The notes under the pieces are model-generated. The model was not told the DNA's origin, made no database searches, and saw only the letters and a list, made by a program, of their open reading frames with translations. The translations under genes and the position numbers were made by a program. DNA of 64,000 bases, taken from Terrimonas ferruginea DSM 30193. GTDB taxonomy: Bacteria > Bacteroidota > Bacteroidia > Chitinophagales > Chitinophagaceae. Numbering within the stretch: the stretch's first letter is position 1; the number at the start of each line of letters is the position of its first letter. The stretch covers positions 1-64,000 of the forward strand of contig NZ_AUDS01000015.1 of the NCBI RefSeq assembly GCF_000425585.1, written 5' to 3'. Below are positions 16,351-24,551 of this stretch, one piece after another.

Positions 16351-16998
16351 TCAGGATTTCTTCATCTTCTGCGGATCCATCAGTCTTACCTTCTCCGCCA
16401 GCTCGATCACATTCGTCACATTCAGCTTCTCAAAAATTTTTGCCTTATAAGTACTGATCGTTGAATCATGAATATTCAACGTCGACTTAATCTCTGCGGG
16501 TGACGCACCCTTCACCAACAATTGCATTACTTCCACCTCCCGGTTGGAAAGCGACGAAAGCCCTTCCTGTTTTTTTGAAGGATCGAGCAATTGTTCCACC
16601 AACTGCTCCTGCACAATTTTACTGATGTATTTTTCTCCGTTTAATACTTTGCTGATGGCTGCTTTTATTTCATCGGGCGGCGCCGTTTTTTTGAGATAAC
16701 CCTGTGCACCCGATTTCAGGTAACGGATGGCATACAACTGCTCATCATATGCAGAGAAGATTAAAATCGGAAGATTGGGCTGACGAAGTTTAACGGCTTC
16801 CACCATCTGAAGATTGTCGCCACCCGGAATATGAATATCCAGCAGCAGCAGATCAAGCGATTCTTTGGCAAGGATTTCCACGACTTCGTCGAATGTTTCG
16901 GCTTCGCGGATGACCGCTTCAGGATACTGTTCCCTGATCAGCATAGCAGTACCCATACGAACCACGCTGTGGTCTTCGGCAATAAGGATTGTCGGCAT
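16351..16998 (-). CDS. NarL/FixJ-type response regulator
   Basis: A 215-residue protein with a receiver domain (ILIAEDHSVVRMGTAMLI; phospho-Asp in LLLLDIHIPGGDNLQMVEAV; Lys in GYLKKTAPPDEIKAAI) and a C-terminal LuxR-type helix-turn-helix (LSNREVEVMQLLVKGASPAE, then DSTISTYKAKIFEKLNV). It could serve the hybrid kinase downstream, whose HPt domain needs an external receiver. It has its own terminator, and the intergenic distance to the kinase is 147 bases. Confidence 0.93.
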   Translation of the reverse strand: MPTILIAEDHSVVRMGTAMLIREQYPEAVIREAETFDEVVEILAKESLDLLLLDIHIPGGDNLQMVEAVKLRQPNLPILIFSAYDEQLYAIRYLKSGAQGYLKKTAPPDEIKAAISKVLNGEKYISKIVQEQLVEQLLDPSKKQEGLSSLSNREVEVMQLLVKGASPAEIKSTLNIHDSTISTYKAKIFEKLNVTNVIELAEKVRLMDPQKMKKS

Positions 16999-17172
16999 CT
17001 TGGATTAAAGATGTTTCCGCACGCTACGCGACCATGCCTTAGCCAGAGGGCAGGCATCAGGTTCTGGACACGGCAGTGGGGGGTTGGTTTAGTAAATGTA
17101 ACTGGTAAAAAACTAATTCAGCACAGTGCTCACCTGGTAAAAATACTAAACTCAATTGTATATTCGCTATTC

Positions 17173-18090
17173 ATGCGTGCTTTTGTCCTCGTTTTTCTTT
17201 TACTTATGCCTTTCTCCGGCTTCTCCCGCATCGATTCCCTGCCGCAAAAACACGCAGGAATGAGATACGTACCCGGCGGCACCTTTGTTATGGGAGCCAC
17301 CGACGACGAAGCAGGAGCCGATGATTATCCTCCACACCAGGTTACCCTTTCCGGTTTCTGGATAGACACAACCGAAGTAACCAACCAGTCTTTCGCCGCT
17401 TTTGTCAACGCCACTGGTTACATCACCACCGCGGAACGTCAACCCACCAACCCGGACGAACAACCTGGTGCCATGGTCTTTCAACCCGACCGTGGTTGGC
17501 AATGGATAACAGGTGCCAACTGGCAACATCCATCCGGCCCCGGCAGCGACCTCTCAGGAAAAGATTTTCATCCCGTTGTGCATATAAGCTGGGAAGATGC
17601 CAACGCCTATTGCACCTGGGCCGGTAAGCGCCTGCCAACAGAAGCCGAATGGGAATACGCCGCCCGCGGCGGAATCCGCGATGCGGTTTATCCCTGGGGA
17701 AGCCGGTCTCCTGATACCGGCCCTGCAAAAGCCAATATATGGGAGGGCGATTTTCCTTCGCGTAATACAAAGGCCGACGGATATATTTTTACTGCACCTG
17801 TTGCACAGTATCCGCCCAACGGCTATGGTCTGTACGACATGGCCGGTAATGTATGGGAGTGGTGCAGTGATTGGTACGATGCCAGGTATTATGACCAACT
17901 GCAGGACAGTATAGCCGTCAATCCGCAGGGGCCTGCGACGCCAGCCAAAGACAAAGTAATCCGCGGCGGCAGCTTTCTTTGCCACCATACTTACTGCTCC
18001 GGCTATCGTGTTAGCAGAAGAATGTACACACCTCCCGATAATGCTATTATGCATACCGGTTTTCGTTGCGTGAAAGATGTAAAACCCTAA
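17173..18090 (+). CDS. Formylglycine-generating-enzyme-family protein with both active-site cysteines
   Basis: About 305 residues with a secretion signal (MRAFVLVFLLLMPFSGFSRI). The SUMF1/FGE domain starts MRYVPGGTFVMGATDDEAGADDY and contains FWIDTTEVTNQSFAAFV, HISWEDANAYCTWAGKRLPT and AEWEYAARGG. Near the C-terminus IRGGSFLCHHTYCSGYRVS has cysteines 270 and 275, the spacing of the redox/copper pair in true formylglycine-generating enzymes (human GGSYMCHRSYCYRYR), so it may convert a cysteine to formylglycine in sulfatases. No sulfatase gene lies in this window. It opens the 17-24 kb sugar cluster. I start at 17173; the frame is open further upstream, but that part lacks a signal peptide. Confidence 0.88.
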   Translation: MRAFVLVFLLLMPFSGFSRIDSLPQKHAGMRYVPGGTFVMGATDDEAGADDYPPHQVTLSGFWIDTTEVTNQSFAAFVNATGYITTAERQPTNPDEQPGAMVFQPDRGWQWITGANWQHPSGPGSDLSGKDFHPVVHISWEDANAYCTWAGKRLPTEAEWEYAARGGIRDAVYPWGSRSPDTGPAKANIWEGDFPSRNTKADGYIFTAPVAQYPPNGYGLYDMAGNVWEWCSDWYDARYYDQLQDSIAVNPQGPATPAKDKVIRGGSFLCHHTYCSGYRVSRRMYTPPDNAIMHTGFRCVKDVKP

Positions 18091-18183
18091 AGCACACTAT
18101 TTCAGACAATCGTTTGCATACCATTCTCACGCAAGGATTGATTATTTTCATTTCTCCATTACCTGGTTTACAAAACTGCTGTT

Positions 18184-19539
18184 ATGAACAGACGCGAATT
18201 TGTCCGGAATACCGGATTAACGGCCGCCTCTATCGGCCTTGCTTCTCTTACGAATCTTTATGGCAACAATGCCGCTCCTTTACTGCGAGTGGGATTGATC
18301 GGCACGGGTCTCCGCGGTCAGAATCATCTCGACCTTTTATTGCGCCGCAAGGACGTGGAACTCGTTGCTATCTGCGATATCGAACCACGCATGCTCGACG
18401 ACGCGAAAGCACGCATCAGCAAGAGCGGTCGCAAGCAACCCACGGTTTATACCGGCGACGAGAACGCCTGGAAGAAAATGCTCGATAAAAATAAACTCGA
18501 TGCAGTGATCATCAGCACACCATGGGAATGGCACAAACCCATGATCATCGGAGCACTCGATGCCGGTATTGCGTATGTAGGCACCGAAGTGGTCCTCGGC
18601 ATTACCCTGGAAGATCATTGGGATGTAGTACGTGCCGCGGAGAGAACCGGCGGACAGGTAATGATGCTGGAAAATGTTTGTTATCGCCGCGATGTGATGG
18701 CCATACTCAACATGGTACGGCAGGGGCTGTTTGGTGAATTGATGCATTTGCAGGCAGGCTACCAGCACGATCTGCGCGAGGTGAAATTCAACGATGGCAA
18801 ACAACCTTACGGCGGCGGCGTGGAGTTTGGTGAAAAAGGCTGGTCCGAAGCCCGCTGGCGTACGGATCATTCCGTGCATCGCAATGGTGATCTGTATCCC
18901 ACACACGGCATCGGCCCCGTTGCGCATTATATCGGCATCAATCGCGGTAACCGTTTTCTTACACTGAATTCTTTTTCCACCAAGAGCCGCGGCCTGCACA
19001 ATTATATTGTGAAAAAGGGTGGTGCGGCACATCCGAATGCTTCCGTAAATTTCCGCCTCGGCGATATCGTCACTACCCACATCAATTGCGCCAATGGCGA
19101 AACGATATTACTGCAACACGATACCAATCTGCCAAGGCCTTACTCTTTAGGTTTTCGGGTGCAGGGCACAGAAGGAATCTGGATGGATGTGAACAAAGGG
19201 ATTTATATTGAAGGGAAATCTGCCAAACCACATCAATGGGATCCGCAGAAAGAGTGGCTCGATAAATACGACCACCCTTTATGGGCAAGGTATGCGGGCG
19301 ATACAGAAGGCGCCGGTCACGGAGGGATGGATTTTTTTGTGATCCACGCTTTTGTAGAAGCAGCCAAAAGAAAATTACCCGTACCAATGGATGTATACGA
19401 CGCGGCAGCCTGGAGCGCCATCACACCACTGAGTGAAACGTCGGTCGAACTCGGTAATCAGACCGTGGAGTTCCCCGATTTCACCGGCGGACAATGGATG
19501 CATCGCAAACCGGTTTTTGCACTCAACGACGATTTTTAA
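18184..19539 (+). CDS. GH109-like alpha-N-acetylgalactosaminidase (Gfo/Idh/MocA fold)
   Basis: A 451-residue protein with a twin-arginine signal (MNRREFVRNTGLTAASIGLA). The NAD-binding motif is VGLIGTGLRGQNHLDLL, followed by the Gfo/Idh/MocA C-terminal domain. The segment VMMLENVCYRRDVMAILNMV and the phrase YQHDLREVKFND are typical of the GH109 family, which uses tightly bound NAD to remove terminal alpha-GalNAc; this recognition rests on memory of Bacteroides GH109 sequences. The following kinase is 4 bases away, which fits capture of free HexNAc. An alternative is another Gfo/Idh/MocA oxidoreductase. Confidence 0.8.
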   Translation: MNRREFVRNTGLTAASIGLASLTNLYGNNAAPLLRVGLIGTGLRGQNHLDLLLRRKDVELVAICDIEPRMLDDAKARISKSGRKQPTVYTGDENAWKKMLDKNKLDAVIISTPWEWHKPMIIGALDAGIAYVGTEVVLGITLEDHWDVVRAAERTGGQVMMLENVCYRRDVMAILNMVRQGLFGELMHLQAGYQHDLREVKFNDGKQPYGGGVEFGEKGWSEARWRTDHSVHRNGDLYPTHGIGPVAHYIGINRGNRFLTLNSFSTKSRGLHNYIVKKGGAAHPNASVNFRLGDIVTTHINCANGETILLQHDTNLPRPYSLGFRVQGTEGIWMDVNKGIYIEGKSAKPHQWDPQKEWLDKYDHPLWARYAGDTEGAGHGGMDFFVIHAFVEAAKRKLPVPMDVYDAAAWSAITPLSETSVELGNQTVEFPDFTGGQWMHRKPVFALNDDF

Positions 19540-19543
19540 TGTT

Positions 19544-20581
19544 ATGAACGATAAGGCGATCATTTTACAAGCGTTTGGTATCGGTTCTCCTGTTCTTACC
19601 ACCGCGTCATTAAGCAATGGATTAATTCACGGTACATGGCTGATAACAACGGCTGAGAACAAGTATGTTTTGCAACAACTCAATACCTCCATCTTTACCA
19701 ATCCGCAAGCCGTTGCAGAAAATATCCGCAGCATCAGCGATCATCTTTCTTCCAAAAAGATTACACAACCTTTTCTTCAACCGGTTGCTGCGCCCGATAA
19801 CGGCGATCTGCTGCAATTAAACGGACAGGTATACCGGCTTTTCCATTTTATCCACGGAGGACATAGTCTCAACTCAATCGATACACCGGAGCAGGCATAT
19901 GAAGCGGCGCGTCAGTTCGGTCTTTTTACGCGGCAGCTTCATGATATGAATGTCGATCAGCTTCATATAACGCTGCCGCTGTTTCATGACCTGGGTCATC
20001 GCTGCGAGGTTTTCCGTAATGCTTTACGGGAGGGTGATTCCGCCCGTCTTGCAAAAGCATCTTCTTTGATAGCCGCGTTGCAGCAACACAGCGATATCGA
20101 GCAACAGTATCACGCATTCGTTGCCAATCCTGCTTGCCTCCTGCGCGTAACACACCACGATACCAAGATCAGCAATGTTTTACTGGATGAGCAGGGTAAA
20201 GGACTTGCCGTGATCGACCTGGATACGGTGATGCCCGGTTATTTTATCAGCGATCTCGGCGATATGTTCCGCACCTATCTTTCTCCCGCAGGAGAGGAGG
20301 AGCGTGACCTCGATAAACTGGCAGTCCGTCCCGACGTTTACAAGGGAATCGTGCAGGGATATTTAGCTGAAATGGGCAACCTGCTCACCCCAACCGAACA
20401 TGGGTATATTTACTTCGCCGGCCGCTTCATGCTGTATATGCAAGCCATCCGTTTTCTCACCGATTACCTGTTGAATGATCGTTATTACGGTGAAAAATAT
20501 CCGCATCATAATTATCATCGCGCAGCCAACCAATTGCGGTTGCTGGAGCTGTATACGGAGCGGGAGAGTGAGTTACAATAG
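19544..20581 (+). CDS. N-acetylhexosamine 1-kinase-like phosphotransferase (APH fold)
   Basis: About 345 residues of the aminoglycoside-phosphotransferase fold. The N-lobe contains YVLQQLNTSIFTNPQAVAEN, and the Brenner motif VTHHDTKISNVLLDEQGKG has catalytic D206. VIDLDTVMPGYFISDLGDM is the metal-binding segment shared with NahK/Hpk (N-acetylhexosamine 1-kinase). It is likely to phosphorylate a HexNAc freed by the preceding GH109-like enzyme; this is inference from fold and neighbourhood. A longer in-frame start at 19433 would overlap the previous gene by about 100 bases, so I use 19544. Its stop TAG is the first element of a heptamer repeat array. Confidence 0.82.
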   Translation: MNDKAIILQAFGIGSPVLTTASLSNGLIHGTWLITTAENKYVLQQLNTSIFTNPQAVAENIRSISDHLSSKKITQPFLQPVAAPDNGDLLQLNGQVYRLFHFIHGGHSLNSIDTPEQAYEAARQFGLFTRQLHDMNVDQLHITLPLFHDLGHRCEVFRNALREGDSARLAKASSLIAALQQHSDIEQQYHAFVANPACLLRVTHHDTKISNVLLDEQGKGLAVIDLDTVMPGYFISDLGDMFRTYLSPAGEEERDLDKLAVRPDVYKGIVQGYLAEMGNLLTPTEHGYIYFAGRFMLYMQAIRFLTDYLLNDRYYGEKYPHHNYHRAANQLRLLELYTERESELQ

Positions 20582-20626
20582 TGAATGGTGAATAGTGAAT
20601 GGTGAATGGTGAATAGTGAATGGCGA
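20578..20626. repeat. Heptamer repeats (ATAGTGA/ATGGTGA) starting on the kinase stop codon
   Basis: Seven 7-bp units, ATAGTGA or ATGGTGA (last unit ATGGCGA), begin with the base before the TAG stop at 20579-20581. Every unit carries a stop codon or near-stop, and 7 bp shifts the frame each time. The same two-unit alphabet occurs behind the gene ending at 37981. Confidence 0.85.
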
Positions 20627-20813
20627 AGCGCATGAATCATCTCTGCGCCTTAATCTCTCTTTGCGTGAAAAGCAGCGCCCTCTCACGCAAAGACGCATAA
20701 GGAGCAAAACCTTACACCCTAAGCCTTCTACCTTAGGCCTTCCCCACGCCTCAAGACGGCGGTTTCAACCGAAGACATTATATTTACGCGGATTGATCCT
20801 AAAATTTCCTGCC
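20627..20813. other. Intergenic spacer with degenerate palindromic sequence
   Basis: No gene is apparent. It holds an inverted pair, CTTTGCGTGAAAAG and CTCACGCAAAG, which could form a hairpin, and loosely repeated CTTAC/CCTTA pieces. Similar text (TTTGCGTGAAAAGCAGC) recurs at about 47405 and 38055, so it belongs to a dispersed intergenic repeat. The -7-like TATATTTA at about 20779 may serve the GH43 gene. Confidence 0.6.
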
Positions 20814-22424
20814 TTGAAAGCAATTGTCTTCTTTTTCCTGTTGTGTTGCTGCGCTTTTACATCTTACGCGCAAACAACACTGTCTAAAACCTGGGTCTCC
20901 GATCAGGGTAACGGACAATATAAAAATCCCGTGCTGCACGCAGATTATTCTGATCCCGATGCTGTGCGTGTGGGCGACTATTACTATATGACCGCTTCCA
21001 GTTTCAATTGTACGCCCGGATTGCCCGTTTTGAAATCGGCCGATCTCGTAAACTGGCAATTGATCGGTTATGCATTGCCAAGACAAATACCAGTGGAGCA
21101 TTTCAATGAAGTGCGTAACGGAGAAGGCGTGTGGGCGCCCGCTATCCGTTATCATAAAGGCTTGTTTTATATTTATTATCCCGATCCTGATTTTGGTATT
21201 TACGTGGTCACGGCAAAACATGCCGAAGGTCCCTGGTCTGCGCCGGAATTGGTATTGCCGGGAAAGGGTATTATCGATCCTTGTCCGTTGTGGGACGATG
21301 ACGGCAAAGCCTATCTCATTTATGGTTGGGCTGCAAGCCGCGCACAGGTGAATAGTCTTTTGACAGTAAGTCCTTTAACGGCCGATGGGAAAAAAGTAAC
21401 CGGCGACGGCCGTCATGTATTTGATGGCCACGATGCGCATCCGACATTGGAAGGCCCAAAGTTTTATAAACGCAATGGTTATTATTACATCTTTGCGCCG
21501 GCTGGCGGCGTGGCTACGGGCTGGCAACTTGTTTTACGATCAAAAAATATTTACGGCCCTTATGAAGAAAAGATCGTGATGGACCAGGGCCGTTCTCCCG
21601 TGAACGGACCTCACCAGGGTGCCTGGGTTGAAACGCCATCAGGGCAGTCATGGTTCCTGCATTTCCAGGACAAAGGTGTGTATGGGCGCGTGGTACACCT
21701 GCAGCCGATGAGCTGGAAAAACAATTGGCCCGTGATCGGTGCAGATGCCGACGGCGATGGGAAAGGTGAACCGGTACTCCTGTACAAAAAGCCTGTTTCC
21801 AAAATCAATACAACATATACACCTCCCGAATCGGATGAGTTCAATACAGCGCAGTTGGGTTTGCAGTGGCAATGGAATGCCAATCCGCAAATCACCTGGT
21901 GGGCGCAATTGCCTCCTTCCGGCTATCTGCGTTTGTTCGCTTTGCGTCGTCCTGCCGGGAGTATTAATATGTGGCAGGTGCCGAATTTATTGTTGCAAAA
22001 GTTTCCTGCTCCGGCTTTCACCGTCACCACCAAATTACGTCTGGTAGCCGATAGCAACGGCAAACAGGCAGGTCTGCTCGTGATGGGACTTGATTATGGT
22101 TATATCAGCATTCGGCGCAGTGGAAACGGTTACCTGCTTTCACAAATGCTGTGTAAGGATGCGGAGAAAGGACAGGCGGAGATAAAACAAGCCGAACATC
22201 TCATCAACGGTGGATGGGTCTGGCTACGCGTACAGGTAAAAGAGGGTGGTGATTGTTTATTCAGTTACAGCGAGGACGGCACGACCTTTGCGCCATTGGG
22301 CAATGTTTTCAAAGCCAGAGAAGGTAAATGGATCGGTGCGCGTGTTGGTATTTTTTGTAATGGACCGGCTGAAGCACGCAACGGTGGTTATGCCGATTTC
22401 GACTGGTTCCATGTTGAACCTTAA
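20814..22424 (+). CDS. GH43 glycoside hydrolase (beta-xylosidase/arabinofuranosidase type)
   Basis: About 536 residues with a TTG start, chosen because it gives a clean signal peptide (MKAIVFFFLLCCCAFTSYAQ). An earlier in-frame ATG at 20616 would add 66 residues encoded by repeat sequence. The five-bladed propeller shows YKNPVLHADYSDPDAVRVGD (catalytic base Asp), VWAPAIRYHKGLFYIYYP, IIDPCPLWDDDGKAYLIYGW (pKa-modulating Asp) and EGPKFYKRNGYYYIFAP (likely acid Glu). The C-terminal 200 residues form a beta-sandwich as in GH43 xylosidases (residue 330 onwards). Substrate probably contains arabinose or xylose side chains. It precedes the DUF4861 gene by 12 bases. Confidence 0.85.
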   Translation: MKAIVFFFLLCCCAFTSYAQTTLSKTWVSDQGNGQYKNPVLHADYSDPDAVRVGDYYYMTASSFNCTPGLPVLKSADLVNWQLIGYALPRQIPVEHFNEVRNGEGVWAPAIRYHKGLFYIYYPDPDFGIYVVTAKHAEGPWSAPELVLPGKGIIDPCPLWDDDGKAYLIYGWAASRAQVNSLLTVSPLTADGKKVTGDGRHVFDGHDAHPTLEGPKFYKRNGYYYIFAPAGGVATGWQLVLRSKNIYGPYEEKIVMDQGRSPVNGPHQGAWVETPSGQSWFLHFQDKGVYGRVVHLQPMSWKNNWPVIGADADGDGKGEPVLLYKKPVSKINTTYTPPESDEFNTAQLGLQWQWNANPQITWWAQLPPSGYLRLFALRRPAGSINMWQVPNLLLQKFPAPAFTVTTKLRLVADSNGKQAGLLVMGLDYGYISIRRSGNGYLLSQMLCKDAEKGQAEIKQAEHLINGGWVWLRVQVKEGGDCLFSYSEDGTTFAPLGNVFKAREGKWIGARVGIFCNGPAEARNGGYADFDWFHVEP

Positions 22425-22436
22425 ATAGTAATTTGT

Positions 22437-23714
22437 ATGAAGAATCTTATTCGTTATAGCACAGGAATTATCGCATTGGCCATAACTGCTTGTTCCGCAC
22501 CGCGGCAATCATTACAATTGACCAATGCAACTGATCAGGACAAGAAAGACGAACTCATTGTTTTGACACGCGCACAGGTGCAGCGTTTCACCGGAAAATT
22601 ATCACCGGAGAAATACATCATCATTACCCGTCCCGGACAGGCCGGCCCTCCGGTATTGGTGCAACACGACGACCTCGACCACGACGGTGTGTGGGATGAA
22701 ATCGCTTTTATGTTATCGCCCGCTGCCGGGGAGAAAAATGAATGGAAACTTCAGCCTTCCGATGCGCCCGCAACGATCAAAGCCGTTGTACGTGCACACG
22801 TACGCCAAAAGAGAAAATTAAGTGATGGTACATTCGGTCCCGATCTGCAAACGGATAGCATTCCCGCCGGCCAGCAGCCGACTGATTTCACCAAAGAAAA
22901 ATTACCGCCGTTTCTCACAGAAGGTCCCGCCTGGGAAAACGATAAGGTTGGCTTCCGTTTTTATTTTGATGGACGCAATTGCAAAGACATTTGGGGAAAG
23001 ACCACACCCCGTATGGTACTCGATGAAGTAGGAACCAACCCTGCCAATAGCTATCATCATTTGTCGGATTGGGGTATGGATATTTTGAAAGTAGGCAAAT
23101 CGCTCGGCGCCGGTGCGCTGGCGGTGCATTTATCAAATGTAAACGGCCGCGATACCTTGTTGCGTCTTGGTGGTTTATCGATGGGACCGGTTAAGTACGA
23201 AAAGGTAGCCGATGGTCCGTTACGGGCAATTTTCAGGATGCATTATCCGGCCTGGCAGGTGCCCGGCCGTACCGGTACTATGTCGTTGACGGAAGAAATT
23301 CATATCTGGGCCGGACAATATTTTTATGAGAGCAGGGTTACGCTCAACGGTGCGCGTGAAGGTGATGAACTGGTGACGGGTATAGTGAATCTTTACGATC
23401 TTCCTGCGAAAAGAGTGGACACACCCGATGTCTCCGTGCTTTATACTTTTGGCAGGCAATCGGAAAACAACGACAAACTGGGCCTCGCCATTTTAGTCGG
23501 AAAAGGTACCGCCGCAGATTTTGGTGTTACACCCAATGCAGGTAGTGACGTGTTGAATACTTACACGGTGAAATTTCCCGGCAACAAAGCCGTATTCCGC
23601 TTTTATGCTGCCTGGGAAAAATCGGATGCCCGTTTCGGCAATGAACAATCCTTTACCGATTTTCTAAAAACGGAGGCGTTTAATTTCAGCCGCCCCGTTT
23701 CCATTAACCGCTGA
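22437..23714 (+). CDS. DUF4861 lipoprotein
   Basis: A 425-residue protein with a lipoprotein signal (IIALAITACSAPRQ; lipid-anchored Cys at 19). QHDDLDHDGVWDEIAFML is a calcium-like acidic loop typical of the family, and TEEIHIWAGQYFYESRV matches the later beta-rich part. DUF4861 proteins are often found in pectin-related loci of Bacteroidota; the activity is not established. It ends 2 bases before the convergent DUF4249 gene. Confidence 0.75.
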   Translation: MKNLIRYSTGIIALAITACSAPRQSLQLTNATDQDKKDELIVLTRAQVQRFTGKLSPEKYIIITRPGQAGPPVLVQHDDLDHDGVWDEIAFMLSPAAGEKNEWKLQPSDAPATIKAVVRAHVRQKRKLSDGTFGPDLQTDSIPAGQQPTDFTKEKLPPFLTEGPAWENDKVGFRFYFDGRNCKDIWGKTTPRMVLDEVGTNPANSYHHLSDWGMDILKVGKSLGAGALAVHLSNVNGRDTLLRLGGLSMGPVKYEKVADGPLRAIFRMHYPAWQVPGRTGTMSLTEEIHIWAGQYFYESRVTLNGAREGDELVTGIVNLYDLPAKRVDTPDVSVLYTFGRQSENNDKLGLAILVGKGTAADFGVTPNAGSDVLNTYTVKFPGNKAVFRFYAAWEKSDARFGNEQSFTDFLKTEAFNFSRPVSINR

Positions 23715-23716
23715 TC

Positions 23717-24547
23717 CTAAGGAACGATCATAGTTTTGCTGTGGAAGGTGTGCGCGCTGAAATATCCGAGTGCGCCGCCTTGCATATTGGACACAGGATT
23801 CGCAGGCGTTGCCTGCTGGTTACCGCCTGTTGCACTGCGGATCAGGCTGAACCAGTATTTATATATAGCAGGATCGATGCAAAGAAAGTCGATCCTTACC
23901 TGGTCGCCGCTTTTCAGTTTATCCTCATCATCATCGTCGTCGTCAAAGTCGAACAGCTTTGAGTTGATCCTTCTGCCATCGCTGTAATCATCGTTGCGGA
24001 TCTGGATCGCCGTTTTTCTTTCGCCATTTATATATTGTATATAACGATAGCTGTTGCCCAGTCCCACGGGATCGGGATGATCCACATTGACCACTTTCAT
24101 ATTTTCCCCGAAGAAAAATTCATCGGTTGCGTAGATCGTATCCATCAGCACTTTTTGCGGCATGGTGGACACGGCGGTGAACACTTCGCCGGTAGGTGCG
24201 GTAACCCGCAAAGTATAACTGCGGCCCGAAACACCCGTCAATGCAGGGGCTTCGTATACACCGGGCGATGTTGGCGCCAGTGTGGTGGTGCCGCCACCAT
24301 TTTCAGTAATGGTCACGGTGGCACCGGAGATACCGGGAAAGGTGTTGTCTTCGTCGAAGTCTTTGGTTTGCGTCAGCAATACTTTGGCCTGGCCCGGAAT
24401 ATCGCTCAGCACGGCTTCTACCACATATTTCTTTTCCGCACTGTTGAGGTTGAGGTCGATCACTTTTTCGCAGGAACTGAACAGGCTCAGCATCAGTAAG
24501 CTTCCTATTCCCGTGAGCAACTTTGTTGTATATGATTGAATACGCAT
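23717..24547 (-). CDS. DUF4249 lipoprotein partner of the TonB receptor
   Basis: About 276 residues. The lipoprotein signal LLTGIGSLLMLSLFSSCEKV gives a lipobox Cys, followed by VVEAVLSDIPGQAKVLLTQT and the carboxypeptidase-regulatory-like beta domain (SGATVTITENGGGTTTLAPT). A run of nine acidic residues (FDDDDDDEDKL) is unusual. DUF4249 genes usually follow a TonB-dependent receptor, as here, 4 bases behind it. They may act in peptide or nutrient binding, but this is not settled. I start at 24547 because the longer frame lacks a signal. Confidence 0.85.
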   Translation of the reverse strand: MRIQSYTTKLLTGIGSLLMLSLFSSCEKVIDLNLNSAEKKYVVEAVLSDIPGQAKVLLTQTKDFDEDNTFPGISGATVTITENGGGTTTLAPTSPGVYEAPALTGVSGRSYTLRVTAPTGEVFTAVSTMPQKVLMDTIYATDEFFFGENMKVVNVDHPDPVGLGNSYRYIQYINGERKTAIQIRNDDYSDGRRINSKLFDFDDDDDDEDKLKSGDQVRIDFLCIDPAIYKYWFSLIRSATGGNQQATPANPVSNMQGGALGYFSAHTFHSKTMIVP

Positions 24548-24551
24548 GTTA

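Noticed and set aside
16831-17172. A 5' extension of the FGE-family gene
   Set aside because: The added residues cross the divergent regulator gene and lack a signal peptide; the start at 17173 has one.
20616-20813. A 5' extension of GH43 starting at ATG 20616
   Set aside because: It would translate intergenic repeat sequence and place the signal peptide in the middle of the protein; the TTG at 20814 fits.
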